NCBI GenBank assembly: GCA_014529385.2
Contig: CM043961.1
Coordinates: 18,334,478 to 18,398,477 of the forward strand
Direction: 5' to 3'
Origin: Adiantum capillus-veneris
Lineage: Eukaryota; Streptophyta; Polypodiopsida; Polypodiales; Pteridaceae
Length of the DNA: 64,000 nt
Position 1 is the first letter of the stretch; each line of letters opens with the position of its first letter. Of the stretch, positions 42,930-55,640 are shown piece by piece. The notes beneath the pieces are model-generated. The model ran no database searches. It worked only from the letters and a program-made list of their open reading frames with translations, and was not told the origin of the DNA. The position numbers and the translations under genes are program-made.

Positions 42930-45705
42930 GCACTATTAATATTGATGAGCAACAAAGAATGATCTGTGATGTCTTCCATGGCATCATTCACTCGGAAAGT
43001 CAAAATCAAGGCATAAATGTACCCTCAACTGGACCCATGATATTTTTGGATACGAGCAAGGCCAAACAGCCTACTCTATCACAAATGGAGACTCCTATGG
43101 AGATTCCCATGGACCCCTCATACGTTGTTTTGCCAGGAGTGCAGTCTCAGCCCACAAACAACAACTTTAGTTTTCCTAGTTTGGCTCAACCTTCTCTCAA
43201 AGGAAACGGGGTGCCTACTCCAGTGATGAACCTAACAGAGAATGCACGTATGGCGTATAGGGCTAGTGCAATACTGCTACCTAGTGGCATGGTACCTATC
43301 GTACTAGGCCTTGATTGTATGTACTTGTAGCCACTTATGCACACATGGCTCCTACACCTCCGATTGAACCGACAACATATGCTCCACGAGTGCCATTCTA
43401 AGGGACCTTATCCGAGTGGACCTATGCCAAGGCATATTCCATATCCTAGGTCGGCTACATATATGCCAGAGCCTTTAACCACCCCTGTCCCACCTATGAT
43501 TCTAGCAGGAGTGCCTCCACCGACCATACCTCGTCACATAGGTGACTTGGCAACATTTGCTCAAACGATCGGTCAATCTATTGCGAAGAATATGCCTCAC
43601 ATGCCTGAAAGAGAACCTAGGAGTAAGCGGTACAAATTGCAAAGCTTACATTAAAATTCAATGGGGATGAAGATGCTCGATAGCACATTGAAGTATTTGA
43701 ACAAGTATGTGATTCCTTGGGAGAGCACAATGAGCTACATAAGTGTAATAATTTAAGCCTGAATTTGAGTGGGAAGGTTGGGGATTGGTATAGAACCTTA
43801 AGGATAGAGGACAAAATGATTTACCCTACTCTTTGGAGATTGTTCCTAAAGGAGTATATACAAGAAGGTGTGGTTTGGGGAGTAGCGTCTCAGCTACAAA
43901 GACTGAACCTGAGGAAGACGAGTTAGTGAGAGGATTTATCAATCATCTAAAGCACTTAAACTCTTGTTGTCTTGTAAATGAGCGTTTCAACAATAACCAA
44001 TTGCTCGATACATTCCTCCGAGGATTGCGACATGAAAATATCTATAATGGCCTAGTCATTAGAGGTATTACGACCTGGGAGGCAATCACTACCAATGCAG
44101 TCCAATTAAAAGACAATTTAATGATTGCATGTGAAAGAGTGTCTTCTGAGCCAAAATTCTAGTAGCTCACAAGCATTGGGGCATGAGCCAATGATCATAA
44201 AACCTATTGTTAAAGAGAAAAATATATTTGAGATGACTTTGGCAAATCTCACCAAGGCCACTCAAGAAAGTCTTAGAGATAATCGTGCTCCACAAAACAA
44301 TCATATGTATCCAAGAAGGGAACAACAATGGTGCTCAGTTTGCTTTGGTCCACATAGCACTAGTGAATGTCCTACATTTAGGGTAAAATTCAACGAGAAT
44401 TTTAATGCACGTGGTAGGTACGGTCACCAAGCCAAGGATTGCATAATGTTCAAATGTATGATGGAAAATAGACCACATTTGGCATGGATGGATTCACCTT
44501 GAGTCCCTGGATTGATGCCTACCCCACCTGTGTCACAAGATATGGTTCCTAGAGCCCAAAAGGTTGTTCAAGCTACACTGCTACCACCTCTAGTGCTAGG
44601 ACTGCAACCCTCGCATCCAAGAGTCACCTCGGTGAATCATATGGATTGCGAGCTATCTAATGCTTGGTTGGATGGCTGTGTGGAAGAAATAGACACTAGT
44701 ATTGCGTATGGGGAGGGTAATCTTGAAGAATGTCCTATATACTACATAGAAGATTGTTGGGGACAAGTCAAACCTGTCTATCAAGTAGCTGCTCTTGCAA
44801 CACGAGGCCAAAATATCAATTTCACTGCAAAGAGACCACCTCTTCAATGCTACGAGTGTTGGGGTCCACATCGTGTAGCTGAGTGCCTTATTAGACTATA
44901 AAAGGATGCCACACTAGTGCATACCAATCAAGGGATAACATCTACAATGCTGATACTCATGTGTAATTGATGTGGCATAGATCATTTGATTGCCCAATAT
45001 TCTAATAATCCAAATGCTCCAAGGATCATGCCATTGAACTTAATTAAGATTATTGAGGCGCCACCACAAAGTACACCATTGGTACTAGTAAATATACTTG
45101 CATGATCGATTCTTCAAAACCAAAATTATATTCTTGAAGAAAGAGACGTGGCATCAATCACCCAATCCAAGAAGAAGAAGAAAACACAAAGGAAGAAATT
45201 ACAAAAGGTAAACCCCAGTTCAAAGACTAACATAGGGATTGGTGATGACCCCATGTATATGAACGATGTTGAAAATGATTCTGATTCGGAGGAGACCATA
45301 GAGACTAAAAGGACCATTACAAAAGAAAAAAACAAGGAGGAACATGATGAGCCACAATGGACACAGCCCATGGAACATAGGAAGAAGATTGGAACTTACC
45401 CAAACCCTATAGAGGAGATCGAGCGAGTCAAGCAATTAAGGGGTTTGGTACAATACCCAAAGGGAGCTAGAGCCACACCTAGGAAGATCCAAATTATAGA
45501 CACAATGTTTCCTACACAAAATCAACCTCACAAGGACCATAGACCACTAGGAATACCTAGTTTCATCGAAGAAGAAAGTGACTTTAAGTCATTAGGACTT
45601 GTGGGCGTACTCCCTTCTTACTCGAGAGGGATGTTTACCCTATTGAGGAAATGGATATTCCATCTTCCCCATGTCAAGGAACTACGACTCAAAAATTTCC
45701 ATTAA
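42930..45705 (+). pseudogene. E2 gag
   Basis: Segments 42959-43330, 43337-43654, 43717-44162, 44125-44502, 44512-44901 and 45148-45705 follow the E1 gag order. The first knuckle is intact (CSVCFGPHSTSEC, about 44330-44370). The second has lost its first two cysteines (ARGRYGHQAKDC). The third is CYECWGPHRVAEC (about 44850-44890). The fourth has an in-frame stop and a lost Cys near 44970. A Lys-rich then acidic tail (45148-45705) matches E1. The E1 and E2 copies have lost different knuckles. Confidence 0.85.
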
Positions 45706-45848
45706 ATATTGCCAAGTTGATGGATCTCATGGCTTCAGAAGTTAGAACCACCATCATGTCTAAGCTATAGGGAGACTCCGAGCTATTCCTAGCTCTTCAA
45801 GATTTCTTCAATGGAGAACTAAAAGTCAGGTTATTACAATTTGCACCG

Positions 45849-46316
45849 ATGGATAGGTCTTATGAAGTGACAATAGAGGAGGAGCCCTTAGATCCACAAC
45901 CCAACTTGGATGAGAACTCTATTGTTGGAATACCTGTCAACAAGTTGGGGCAGTACTTTGAAGGAAATGATTCCAATGCAACCCTACCAATCACTACCAA
46001 AGTATTAACTATGAAGGGAATCCTTGATGGTCGCATTGGGGTTAGCATTGTAACTAAAAATTATTGGGAATCTATGGGAAGACCCCACCTTGGGTCTACA
46101 AACATAGCGGTAAAGATGGCCAATGGGACCATCATTAAACCTATTGGGATGCTAAAAGATCTCAAGATCAAGGTTCTTGGACACAAGGTAAGGCACACCT
46201 TCATTGTTATTGATTTTTCCAAGCACACTATATCATTTGAGATGATCTTAGGACGTCCTTTCATGAGAGAAGCAAAGGTGGTGCATGACTGCTCTAAAAA
46301 CCATGTCTACTTATAG
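45849..46316 (+). pseudogene. E2 retropepsin, open over its full domain
   Basis: The 155-codon frame contains VNKLGQYFEGN, the active-site region GILDGRIGVSIVTKNYW (Asp retained, D-G-R-I for the presumed D-G-G-A) and ISFEMILGRPFMREAK at the end. The layout is retropepsin-like. Arg in place of the second motif Gly probably abolishes activity. Confidence 0.8.
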
Positions 46317-46400
46317 TTCCAAATGATCTTGTGATTGGTCAAGCACATCCTCTAGGGAAAATATTATAATTATCGATCTGACACCACAATTCAGGCCCCA

Positions 46401-47170
46401 TTGCAGTATTGTCACACGTGTAAAAAGGACACTACTATTGGGAAAGATTCCCCTTATATGAATGTTGTACCTCGAATGACTGAGTCTGACAACGTAGAAT
46501 GGGTCCACCTAGTAGCAACCATAGACACTTGGGAAAATAGAGGGATGACTTGGGTAACACCTGTGGGGGAGGAAATGCCACAACTCGTACCTTTAAATAT
46601 AATAGGATCAATGCATATAGCTTTTGATGACCTACAATATGAATGTTTGACTAATAGTGAAACCAATAGCGTCTCAGAAGACTATAGCCCACACAATTTA
46701 GAGTCAAAATAATCAAGTGAAATTGACTCTAAGGATGAAGAATCTGAGTTGAATATTGATGAAAATGTGGGGACAAACCATTCAAGGTCCAGTGATAACC
46801 TAGATGACGATCTATCCTGGAGAGGAGAAGACACAAGTAGCAATTCATCTAGCAACTGTGCACTAGAGACCGGCCATAAAAAGTTCTATATAAGAAGAAG
46901 CGATATAAGAGGCAACAATATTGAGAAAATGTACATGCTAGGATAAATGAAAAGAAATCTACCACAGAATGGCTCAATTATATGGGGGCATGTGATGCTC
47001 ATCAAAAGTTAGTAGATAATCAGGGTGAATACCTTCAAAGCGTCATGTGGTGCAACCCACAACCCATTGACATTGCACAGTTAGAGGTCTTTGAGAAGCA
47101 AAGTTGAGATGTACTCTAAGGAGATGCAAAAATCAAGAGTTAGCTCGACAACTAAGGGAAGCGGAAGCAA
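46401..47170 (+). pseudogene. E2 protease-RT spacer (acidic domain)
   Basis: Frames 46401-46712 and 46749-46946 match the E1 spacer (for example MHIAFDDLQYE against MHIASIDLQDE). Acidic, Ser-rich segments are followed by sequence like the EWLNYIG and Glu/Gln-rich helix of E1, with stops. Confidence 0.6.
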
Positions 47171-47205
47171 AATCATAGTCCACAACACAAAAAAATCCCA
47201 CGGAC

Positions 47206-48260
47206 TTGCACCCTGCACCCGATCATTTCAAATCGTACACCACAAAGGAGTGTAAGTTTGTGTATACAAAGGCCCAAAGAACACCTACTACTAGAAGTAA
47301 TGGAGTCTATGATGGTCCCATGATAGTTAAAGAATTAGAGTTAGCGGACCCAGGTGAGGAGTCCAAACCTATTTTCATTGCCCAAGACCTGACAGAGACT
47401 GAGGAATATGTACTTAAAGGGCTCCTAAGGAATTCAAGGATATATTTGCTTGGACATATCATGACATGAAGGGCGTTCCACCTTCCATAGTGCAACATAT
47501 AATTCCAATGATTAGCACTACTAAACCAATCCAACAAAGACCCTACACAATGAATCCTAAGTATGCAAGTATTATCTAGGAAGAACTCAAAAAAACTTAT
47601 CAAATGTGAGTTCATATACCCTATTGAGCACTTAAAATGGGTGTCTCCAACAGTTATTGTGCCAGAAAATAATGGGAAACTCAGAGTGTGCGTAGATCTT
47701 AAGAAGTTCATACATCCACTAGGAGAGATCACTATCCATTGCCATATTCAGAACAGGTGCTTGAACGAGTTGCAGGAAAGGAAGTTTATAGCCTTTTAGA
47801 TGGGTACTTTGGTTACAATCAAACCATGGTTGCACTAGAGGACCAAGCTAAAACCACTTTTATTGGAGTGTTTGCATTTTGTGTTATGGATTTTGACCTA
47901 GCTAATGTCCCTGCTACATTCCAAAGATTAATAAACACTACCTTTAGGAAATATTTAAGGGAGTTTTGTGAAGCTTTCTTAGATGACCTTTGTGTTTATT
48001 CTTCATGGAAGGAACATTTATCATGTTTACGAAAAGTCTTTGAAAGGTGCAGATTGTATCGCATCTCATTAAACCCTTTCAAATGCCAATTTTGGATTAA
48101 ACATGGAGTCATTTAGGACATATAGTGTCCAAGAATGGGATCTCCACAGATGAGATCAAAATCAAAACCATTTCCAATTTTCTACCACCTGCAAACTATA
48201 AAGGAGTTCAAAGTTGATGGGCCATGTTGGTTATTATCGATGGTTTATTTTAAACTTTGC
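47206..48260 (+). pseudogene. E2 reverse transcriptase
   Basis: VFIAQDL-like and LVNGK-type segments lead into WVSPTVIVPENNGKLRVCVDLKK (about 47640-47710). TFIGVFAFCVMDF, then the catalytic FLDD (about 47976-47988) and YSSWKEHLSCLRKVFERCRLYRISLNPFKCQFW follow. It retains the 31 bp lost from E1 just after FLDD. Frames shift near 47450, 47740 and 48115. The usual thumb sequence is present but broken. Confidence 0.85.
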
Positions 48261-48371
48261 TGAGATACCCGCCCATTGTACAAGCTTCTTATTGAGTTTC
48301 ACTAGACAACATACTATGACCATGCTTATGAGTTATTAAACAGATCCTTAACAAGTGCCCCAATCCTACGA

Positions 48372-48866
48372 GTGCTCGATTGGAATCTAATTTTTCATGT
48401 GCATATCAATGCATCAAACTTTGCTATTGTGTGTGTTTTAGCTCAACTTGGAGAACATAAATTGGACTTCCCCATTAGCTTTACAAGTTGCCAACTGAAT
48501 GATGCTGAGAGAAAATACACTCACTACAAAGCGGGAAGGTTTAGCTATGATTTATGTAGTACAAAATTTTTGCTATTACCTTCTTGCCAACAAGCTTGTT
48601 TTTGGGTGGATCATCAAGCTCTATTGTATCTAGTAAACAAACCATGTTCCATGGAAAGAATTACACGATTGTTATTAATTCTTCTTGAGTTTGATTTTAC
48701 CATTGTGGTGAGACCCAGAAAAAGGCATGTCATGGCTGACCATTTGTCTCGCATACCCAATGGTGAAGCCCCTACTAGAATTGATGATGAATTTCCCAAT
48801 ACTTTTCCATTTCTAGTGGAGACCATGCGTAAATGGAGTGAGAAGATTGTAAAGTTTTTTGGTTAA
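48372..48866 (+). pseudogene. E2 RNase H domain
   Basis: HVHINASNFAIVCVLAQLGEHKLDFPISF (the first catalytic Asp is Asn), AERKYTHYKAGRFSYDL (frameshifted through the Glu region), VDHQALLYLVNKP (Asp kept) and HVMADHLSRIPNGEAP. The frame is open over the domain, but two catalytic positions are lost. Confidence 0.8.
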
Positions 48867-49483
48867 TGGTTTTCCACCCAAGGAGCTTTGTAAGGATATA
48901 TCTCAAAAGCTACTAAAGGAATGTGAACCTTATTCTCTAATTTCAAAGGCTCTCTAGAAGCCAAGGAAGGACAATATTCTTAGATGATGTGCTCATGAGG
49001 ATGAGTATTCCTACATACTGCAAGAAGCACTCATTGGCATAACCAGAGGACATTTTTCAGGAGAACTAACAGGATGGTGTTGCAATCAGGCTATTGGTGG
49101 CCACTTTATTCAAGCATGCATCAATTTTTTGCAAAAGTATGTGATGAATGCCAAAATTACAAGAACACACAACAAAAGGATAGGATGCCCTTACATCCTA
49201 TTAAAGTGACCCAACCATTTGAAAAATGGGGTTTAGACTTTGTAGGCCCAATTGTTCCGGCAACCCGTAACACCCAATCTCGATATTTTATTGTTGCAAC
49301 TGACTATGTAAAAAAGTGGGTTCAAGAAGCTAAGGTGACACGCAAGGCTGATGCAAGGTCAACCACTAAGTTTCTCTTTGAGAAAATTACTACACAATTT
49401 AGTTGTCCCTTTGAAATTGTAAGTGACAATGGTACTCACTTTATAAATAAAGTGATAAAGGAACTCACAAGAAGCTTCATGAT
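48867..49483 (+). pseudogene. E2 integrase, N-terminal and core part, interrupted
   Basis: The zinc module is damaged (CDECQNYK kept). The core frame 49074-49483 has WGLDFVGPI, VATDYVKKW (first Asp), IVSDNGTHF (second Asp) and KELTRSFM. The coding sequence breaks inside ATGAT at 49479-49483. The matching remainder with the catalytic Glu (NGQAEST) is at 55398-55636. Confidence 0.85.
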
Positions 49484-49998
49484 TGCTACAGTCGGAAGTC
49501 GTGGCTCCCTGCAAAATACATAGAATAACATGCTACAAACCATAAATCAATAGATCTCCATACTTGCACCATCGTGTACGCATAAACGCCATAGCAAATC
49601 TCACATCCATAGCAAATCTCACATGAGAGAGGCAGAGAGCGAGACAGAGTAAGCAAGCACGTGTAGGCGCACCTCCTAGAGTGGAGTGCTACGCCGGCAC
49701 GATGAGAGAGAAGAGAAGAGAAGAGAAAAGAGGAGAGAAGAATACACAGACAGAAGGTGCAATCTCCCCCCCGTGCAAGGGTGAGCATTTCCCTCTTGCA
49801 CGTATTTATTTATAGATTTCTTGAATGCCCAAAAATGAGTACAAATTGGCCGGCTGGTCATAAATGGCCAAAGGTCATAAAAGAGCACTTGAATAATAAA
49901 ATGTACATGATAAACATATCCATTCGCATAGGCCAAGCTGGGTCTAGTCCTTTCCACTTGTCAGCTGCAATAAATAATAAAATATCAATTCTATAACA
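49484..49998 (-). repeat. 3' LTR of the non-autonomous element (left copy)
   Basis: 515 bp. On the minus strand it starts TGTTATAGAATT and ends GACTGTAGCA. It differs from the right copy by about 5% and by an 18-bp tandem duplication near 49600 ('catagcaaatctcacatc'). Confidence 0.92.
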
Positions 49999-50010
49999 TA
50001 CCTCTCCGTT
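49999..50010 (-). promoter_or_regulatory. Polypurine tract of the non-autonomous element
   Basis: The minus strand reads ACGGAGAGGTA immediately before the LTR start at 49998. Confidence 0.55.
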
Positions 50011-50435
50011 GGAAAGCAACTGTTCTCAGTTGCGAAGATAAAAATCTACAAACAATACTTGTCAAAAACAATGATTTGAAATCTGTATCAAATAGTAAGA
50101 AATTCATAAAATTAGTCAACATTGCTTATGCCTGCCGCCGTCATCCACATACTACCTATTCTAGTGTCCCATACCACTAGAATAAGCAGTATATGTCATA
50201 TCCTGATGAATCAAGATATCATTGGTCACACTCATTAGAATCAATTCTCATAATGGCAAGTCTCATCACATAAATACTGCCGTAATAATCACCAAATACC
50301 AAATCCCAATCCAATTCCAATTCCAATTCCACAATGTAAGTCCAAATCCAAATCACTTTCAATATGTACCCGGGTAACAAAATCATACCAGTTGCAGTGG
50401 TGGCCAGCCACCACTGCAGCATGATTTTGTGATCG

Positions 50436-50645
50436 ATGTTGCCTAAATCGGCGAATCTACACCAATAAGACATGCTACCTAAATCGGCGAATCTGCACTA
50501 ATGCTGCCTAAAATGGCAAATCTACATTCGGTGTAAGTTTAAAAAATCATGAATTTGCAATTTATCAATGTGCTGCCTAAATCAACGAATCTGCACTAGG
50601 ATGAGCATTTACACACTGCCTAAATCGGCGGATCTGTGTGCATGT
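50436..50645. repeat. Five copies of a CTGCCTAAATCGGCGAATCT unit inside the non-autonomous element
   Basis: Copies start at about 50439, 50473, 50503, 50573 and 50619, separated by short non-repeated spacers. They lie near the 3' end of the element (minus orientation). Confidence 0.8.
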
Positions 50646-52385
50646 TACCAATGGACTAGAGAGGGCATAAAATAGGAAAATATTTACTATTTGTTTGACA
50701 CCACTTTGGAGTATAGTGGAAATAGCAAAGTAATTACAAACTCTTGTTTATGATGGAAAACACCGTAGCTCATGTGAGGAGCTATATAATATCAAATACC
50801 TTAATAAAAATTCCATTCAGTGCAAAATTTAAGCCATTATATGAGAGATGACTGGGTTGATAGCTCAAAAGATAACTTGAAAAGAGAAAGGAGGTATTGG
50901 AGGTACCTACCTGGATAATAGACCGTATTAAAAAATGTATACACCAGTGTGTGCATGTAGAGAGAGGTACAAATAAGAGAAAACTGTGACTATCAAACTT
51001 TCACCAAAGGATAGTTAACAAATAAAAAATGTGTGAATGTTGTGTTAATAATTTGGCCATGAAATAAAATAATATTGATCCTATCTAGAATTTATTAATG
51101 TTACTTTTAGGTCTAAAGATACATAGATAGATCTTACTTATCAGGGATAATTGAAATGATGTTTCAAGAGGGGTATTATCAGAATACACTAAGGAGTGTC
51201 ATACCTGGAGTTTGATATGAGAACATTGTATTTAGATTTATCTGCAAAACTTTTCAAAATAAAACAAAGCACTAAAAGCAATTGCTTGTTAAATTTAAGA
51301 AGACTTTAATAATTGCATAGCAAATGCATAAACTTTTGAAACACCATGAAGGAAAAATTTGATGCAATGTCTGTTTGCCAAGAAAAGAGAATGAAAGTAG
51401 ACAATTTGAAATACAAATGAGCGGATAAGAGAGGTGTTATCTAAATTTACAGGGTGGTTTGCAAGACTGGGTTACCAGTGGATATCGATTTGCAGAGAAA
51501 GTGAGGCCACGCTCAATGTATGAATGTTAGGATAGGTCAAAAGCAGGTCTCCTAAAGTAGTTGGATTCAAATTCTGTGATAGAGGGCAATAAACATAGTC
51601 CTCTGCGAAGGAATATTAGAAACATTGGCAGGGATGTGATACAAAAGCAAATAAATGGAATAATATTGAGTAATATGCAAAAACAATTTGACTGCCATAA
51701 AATGTAACATTTAAAACAATTTGTAGAGCAATCAAAGTGAAAATCTAATTACACAACATCATTGCTAATGGGTATAAACTTACATTATGGGGATAATGGC
51801 TCTTGCAAATAATGATGAGAGAGGGATTTTCTTGTTTATGGTTGATAATTGCTTAATAATCCGGGTGTTGGTAGCTAAAAAGTGTACCTAGTTAGAGTGC
51901 GCCTAGGGTATCATTGCTAGAATATTAACGCAGGATGTATCTTGAGAATGAAAATTTGACCCTAGCACGTTATGATTATTCACGGTGTTGACAATGTAGG
52001 ACATGAAAGTATCAAAATAAAACTAAAAAACAACAGGTCCCATGAGAAGCAAAATTATTGTTCTATAATGCCACATGTTCACAATCACCATCCTCTTTAT
52101 TAGACAGATCAAGAGCTCATAGGAAATTGTAAGACGAATTAGACGAGGAAATTCCTCTCTCTTTATTAGATGAGCGTAAATGCCGATCATGTCTACTATT
52201 TCCCATCATCGTGTCAATCGGCATCAATATGTCAAAGGTGGACCTCTGCAAATGGCCATGAGGGTGATCAAAAGTTTGCATCATCAGTTGGAATAGAGGA
52301 TTGTAATATACACGTTAAAGAGGAACACCTATGCAGTTACGCTTGTGTGGTGCTAGATGCAAGATACTAAACTTAAGAGACTAGA
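50646..52385 (-). other. AT-rich interior of the non-autonomous element
   Basis: No coding capacity longer than about 66 codons and no recognised domain. The composition is intron- or spacer-like. Confidence 0.5.
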
Positions 52386-52465
52386 TCACAAAAGTAGATG
52401 ATGCATACGACGACTAGAACCAATCATACATTTATACAATCATAAAGAGCCACCAACGGCTAGAA
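52386..52465. repeat. Block shared with 2050-2130
   Basis: 'cataaagagccaccaacggct' (here 52441-52461) and 'cacaaaagtagatgat' occur in the same order at about 2053 and 2106. This is probably a piece of the same LTR family as E0 inside the non-autonomous element. Confidence 0.65.
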
Positions 52466-53173
52466 AAAAAATCTCCAAGTCCAGCTACGTCTATCTCCCA
52501 AGTGTAGTGGTGATGACAAGGGTACACTGATGTGCTTTGGGGCATTTGATAAGGAGCGATATTCAGAAACATCTCGTTTCTTTTGCAGTGTCGAATGTTG
52601 TACATACTCACATACGTATATGATCAAAGTATTGAGAAGTCGGTTGGATCCGAGAAGTGGCATGCCAAGTTCATCTTCCAAGCCAGAAAGGATAAGCATC
52701 AGCTTGGCATTAGGAAATACTGCATATGCATTTGCCCAGCTTTTGTCAAAAAAGAAAGGCACTCTAATTGGGAGATAAGTCCTAAAAATCATAACCTTAA
52801 CAGCAGCATTAATTCTTGTTAACCAATCTCTAACGATTCGATTCAGGTCCAACGTCGTGGTTAACATTAATGAATATTTCTATCTTTGCTCAGCTTTGGT
52901 AGTATGGCGGACCGGTCCAAGAAAACACTGAAACTAGCTGGTTACGATAGTAATCCTGAAGCGGAAGCTTTGACCATAGCAGCTGTTGCACCATTGGCCA
53001 AACTTGATGTAGAGGCCGAGAAAGAAGTATCCACCGAGGGTGAGATCCAGGGCCAGAGAGCAGAAAGTGAAGAACAAGCTGGGTCTAGCGAAATAGCACG
53101 TAGAAAGAGGAATCGTGGCCATGGCTTGCTTCTACGTCCCAGGAAATCCGGATACCATGAGAAACGAGGGGGG

Positions 53174-53257
<84 letters not shown>

Positions 53258-53276
53258 GATAAATGAGGTCAAGAGT
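52460..53276. other. Interior ORFs of the non-autonomous element, unrecognised
   Basis: A 135-codon minus-strand frame (52867-52460; contains RDWLTRINAAVKVMIFRTYL) and a 122-codon plus-strand frame (52886-53254; acidic/Ala-rich, ending in the AG repeat) are present. Neither shows a known domain. The minus-strand frame is in the element's sense direction and could be captured host sequence. Confidence 0.3.
53177..53250. repeat. (AG)n microsatellite, about 74 bp
   Basis: An AG run after a short G run, inside the non-autonomous element. Confidence 0.95.
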
Positions 53277-53769
53277 CACTGAAAGATTTGAGAGAAAGTC
53301 GAACTGATTTCCATGCACCTCACGTGGGGAACAAAAAAAAAACGGGCAGAGAAATGCGCAAAAGAGAGAGAGATCGACCAGTAAACTGAGGGTGGCAAGG
53401 GTGGTCCGTAGGTGGGGGCGCTAAGTGTAGCACTAGCCCAAAAGGAGGGGCAGAAGGTAGATGGAGTTAGTCTGTATGTGGTGGATATTGCGCAGGCATG
53501 CATGCCACCAAAAAAGTATGAGAGCCGCAAGGTTGGCACAATTCCAAATCTGTATGGAGGGATGGGTAGTTGAATGTCTGCACTGGGGTGCACTACCATG
53601 CAAAGGTGGGTCAGTGGATGGGGTGGAAAAGCGAGAAAGCATGGAGGGAGGCTAGGAGAGAGAGTGAGAGGAAGTCAGATGACGACTCGATGTAGTGGGT
53701 GGCTGCCTTGCATATTGCAAGTCAATGGCTGTAATGTGCATGTGTACTGCACGAGGGCCGCCTTGCATG

Positions 53770-53877
<108 letters not shown>

Positions 53878-54887
53878 CAATTGCTCCTCTACATGTAGCG
53901 CTAAATTTGAAGTCGGTAGTGATTCTAAATCTGCAGATGGAGGATGATACATCCACACACAAAAAAACGACGCAACCGAGAAATGTTGTGCATGCTGGTA
54001 AAAATAGAGAAAAATGATTATTTACTTATTTTAAATTTGTGGTCAAGCAAGTGTAGTCGTTTCCAGCCGCTGCATGGAGAGGAGTTCGTGGGAGTCTGAG
54101 GACGGGAACGGAGTCACTGTAGCTTGCTAATATTTAGTAGCCCAGGGATGATGAGCTCCTACGATGAAAATGATGGCCATGCAATAACACAGACAATTAA
54201 AGTTACTCCTCCTATGAGGTGGTACCCACGACAGACAGCCTGCGTGTGTGGAGCTAGTTGGTCGACGGGCCGCCACCACTGTTGTTGGTCAGAGCCGCAT
54301 GTCGGCCTTACAGTGCTCTTGTTTTCTATGATATTAATCGCATTACTTCCTCCCTATTGTTAGCCCTATCCTCTGCTCTTTCACTCTTGTAATTTTGACG
54401 ATGGTTCCTTGTCATTCAATTACCACCAATGGGTGACCACTAATCGGATCCGCGACTCATCGAGCCCCTCCAGGTGTTGGGTAGGATGTGTAACCTACAG
54501 TTTGGACGGCAAAGTTCCCTATCAATCTTGTGTTGGCATTGATTATCTTAATTTCCTCTTGATAGTAGGTTTAGAGTTCTTGCCCAAAGCTTAAGATTTG
54601 TTTCGAGGGCATTAAAATTTCTCTACATTTTCTTCCTACATACTCGATCTAATGAACCAATCTATTTTATTATATTTTTAAATTAGACACGATGCTCTTA
54701 TTAACTATAATTGGATTTTAATTAAACTAATATATATATATAAACATATAAATAATAAATTACATTCAATTTAAACAACGACATCTTGTTCAATGAAACT
54801 TGTGAAATAAATAAACTTAGCTCTATGGTATAATTGTGATGATCCTCTTCGTGGGCGTGATGATCATACCACCAGGAGCATTTTGTA

Positions 54888-54900
54888 GGCTTTGATACCA
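54888..54900 (-). promoter_or_regulatory. Primer binding site of the non-autonomous element
   Basis: The minus strand reads TGGTATCAAAGCC one base after the LTR end (GTAGCA at 54902). It resembles the initiator-Met site TGGTATCAGAGC and proves minus-strand orientation. Confidence 0.8.
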
Positions 54901-54901
54901 C

Positions 54902-55397
54902 TGCTACAGTCGGAAGTCGTGGCTCCCTACAAAATACATAGAATAACATGCTACAGATCATAAATCAATAGATCTCCATACCTGCACCATTGTGTACGCG
55001 TAAACGCCATAGCAAATCTCACATGAGAGAGGCAGAGAGCGAGACAGAGTAAGCGAGCACGTGCAGGTGCACCTCCTAGAGCGTAGTGCTACGCCGGCAT
55101 GGTGAGAGAGAAGAGAACAGAAGAGAAGAGAGGAGAGAAGAATACACAGACACTGGGTGCAATCTCCCCCCGTGCAAGAGTGAGCATTTCCCTCTTGCAC
55201 ATATTTATTTATAGATTTCTTGAATGCCCAAAAATGAGTACAAATTGGCCGGCCGGTCATAAATGGCCAAAGCTCATAAAAGAGCACTTGAATAATAAAA
55301 TGTACATGATAAACATATCCATTCGCATAGGCCAAGATGGGTCTAGTATTTTCCACGTGTCAGCTGTAATAAATAATAAAATATCAATTCTATAACA
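54902..55397 (-). repeat. 5' LTR of the non-autonomous element (right copy)
   Basis: 496 bp matching 49484-49998. It is followed on the right by the target duplication ATGAT. Confidence 0.92.
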
Positions 55398-55640
55398 ATG
55401 ATATCCCACCATAATTCGACACCTTATTATCCACAAGAAAATGGCCAAGCTGAGAGTACTAACAAGACTTTAATTTCTATCTTGACAAAGAAGGTAGAGT
55501 CTCATCGCAAAGATTGGGGTTTGAACTTGGCATCAACTCTATGGGCTTATCGTATTGCTTCTATTAATAGTACATCATTCAAGATGGTATATGGCCAAGC
55601 AGCAGTTATGCCATGGGAGTTTGTCATTCCTACCACTAAA
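55398..55640 (+). pseudogene. E2 integrase, resumed core part
   Basis: HHNSTPYYPQENGQAESTN supplies the catalytic Glu. DWGLNLASTLWAYRI and FKMVYGQAAVMPWEFVI continue the domain as in E1 (11500-11735). Identity to E1 ends at about 55636, where the frame runs on without a stop into unrelated sequence. E2 is therefore 3'-truncated there. Confidence 0.85.

Larger units (their letters stand above)
42930..49483 (+). mobile_element. E2 (left part): second E1-family gypsy copy
   Basis: Collinear with E1 from about 4950 to 11500 at clearly recognisable protein similarity. It is 5'-truncated at the E4 LTR and split at 49483 by a non-autonomous LTR element. It resumes at 55398 and ends at about 55636. 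Confidence 0.88.

Noticed and set aside
52886-53254. 122-codon plus-strand ORF ending in Arg-Glu repeats
   Set aside because: The end is microsatellite; the rest is acidic low-complexity sequence antisense to the element direction, without a known domain.
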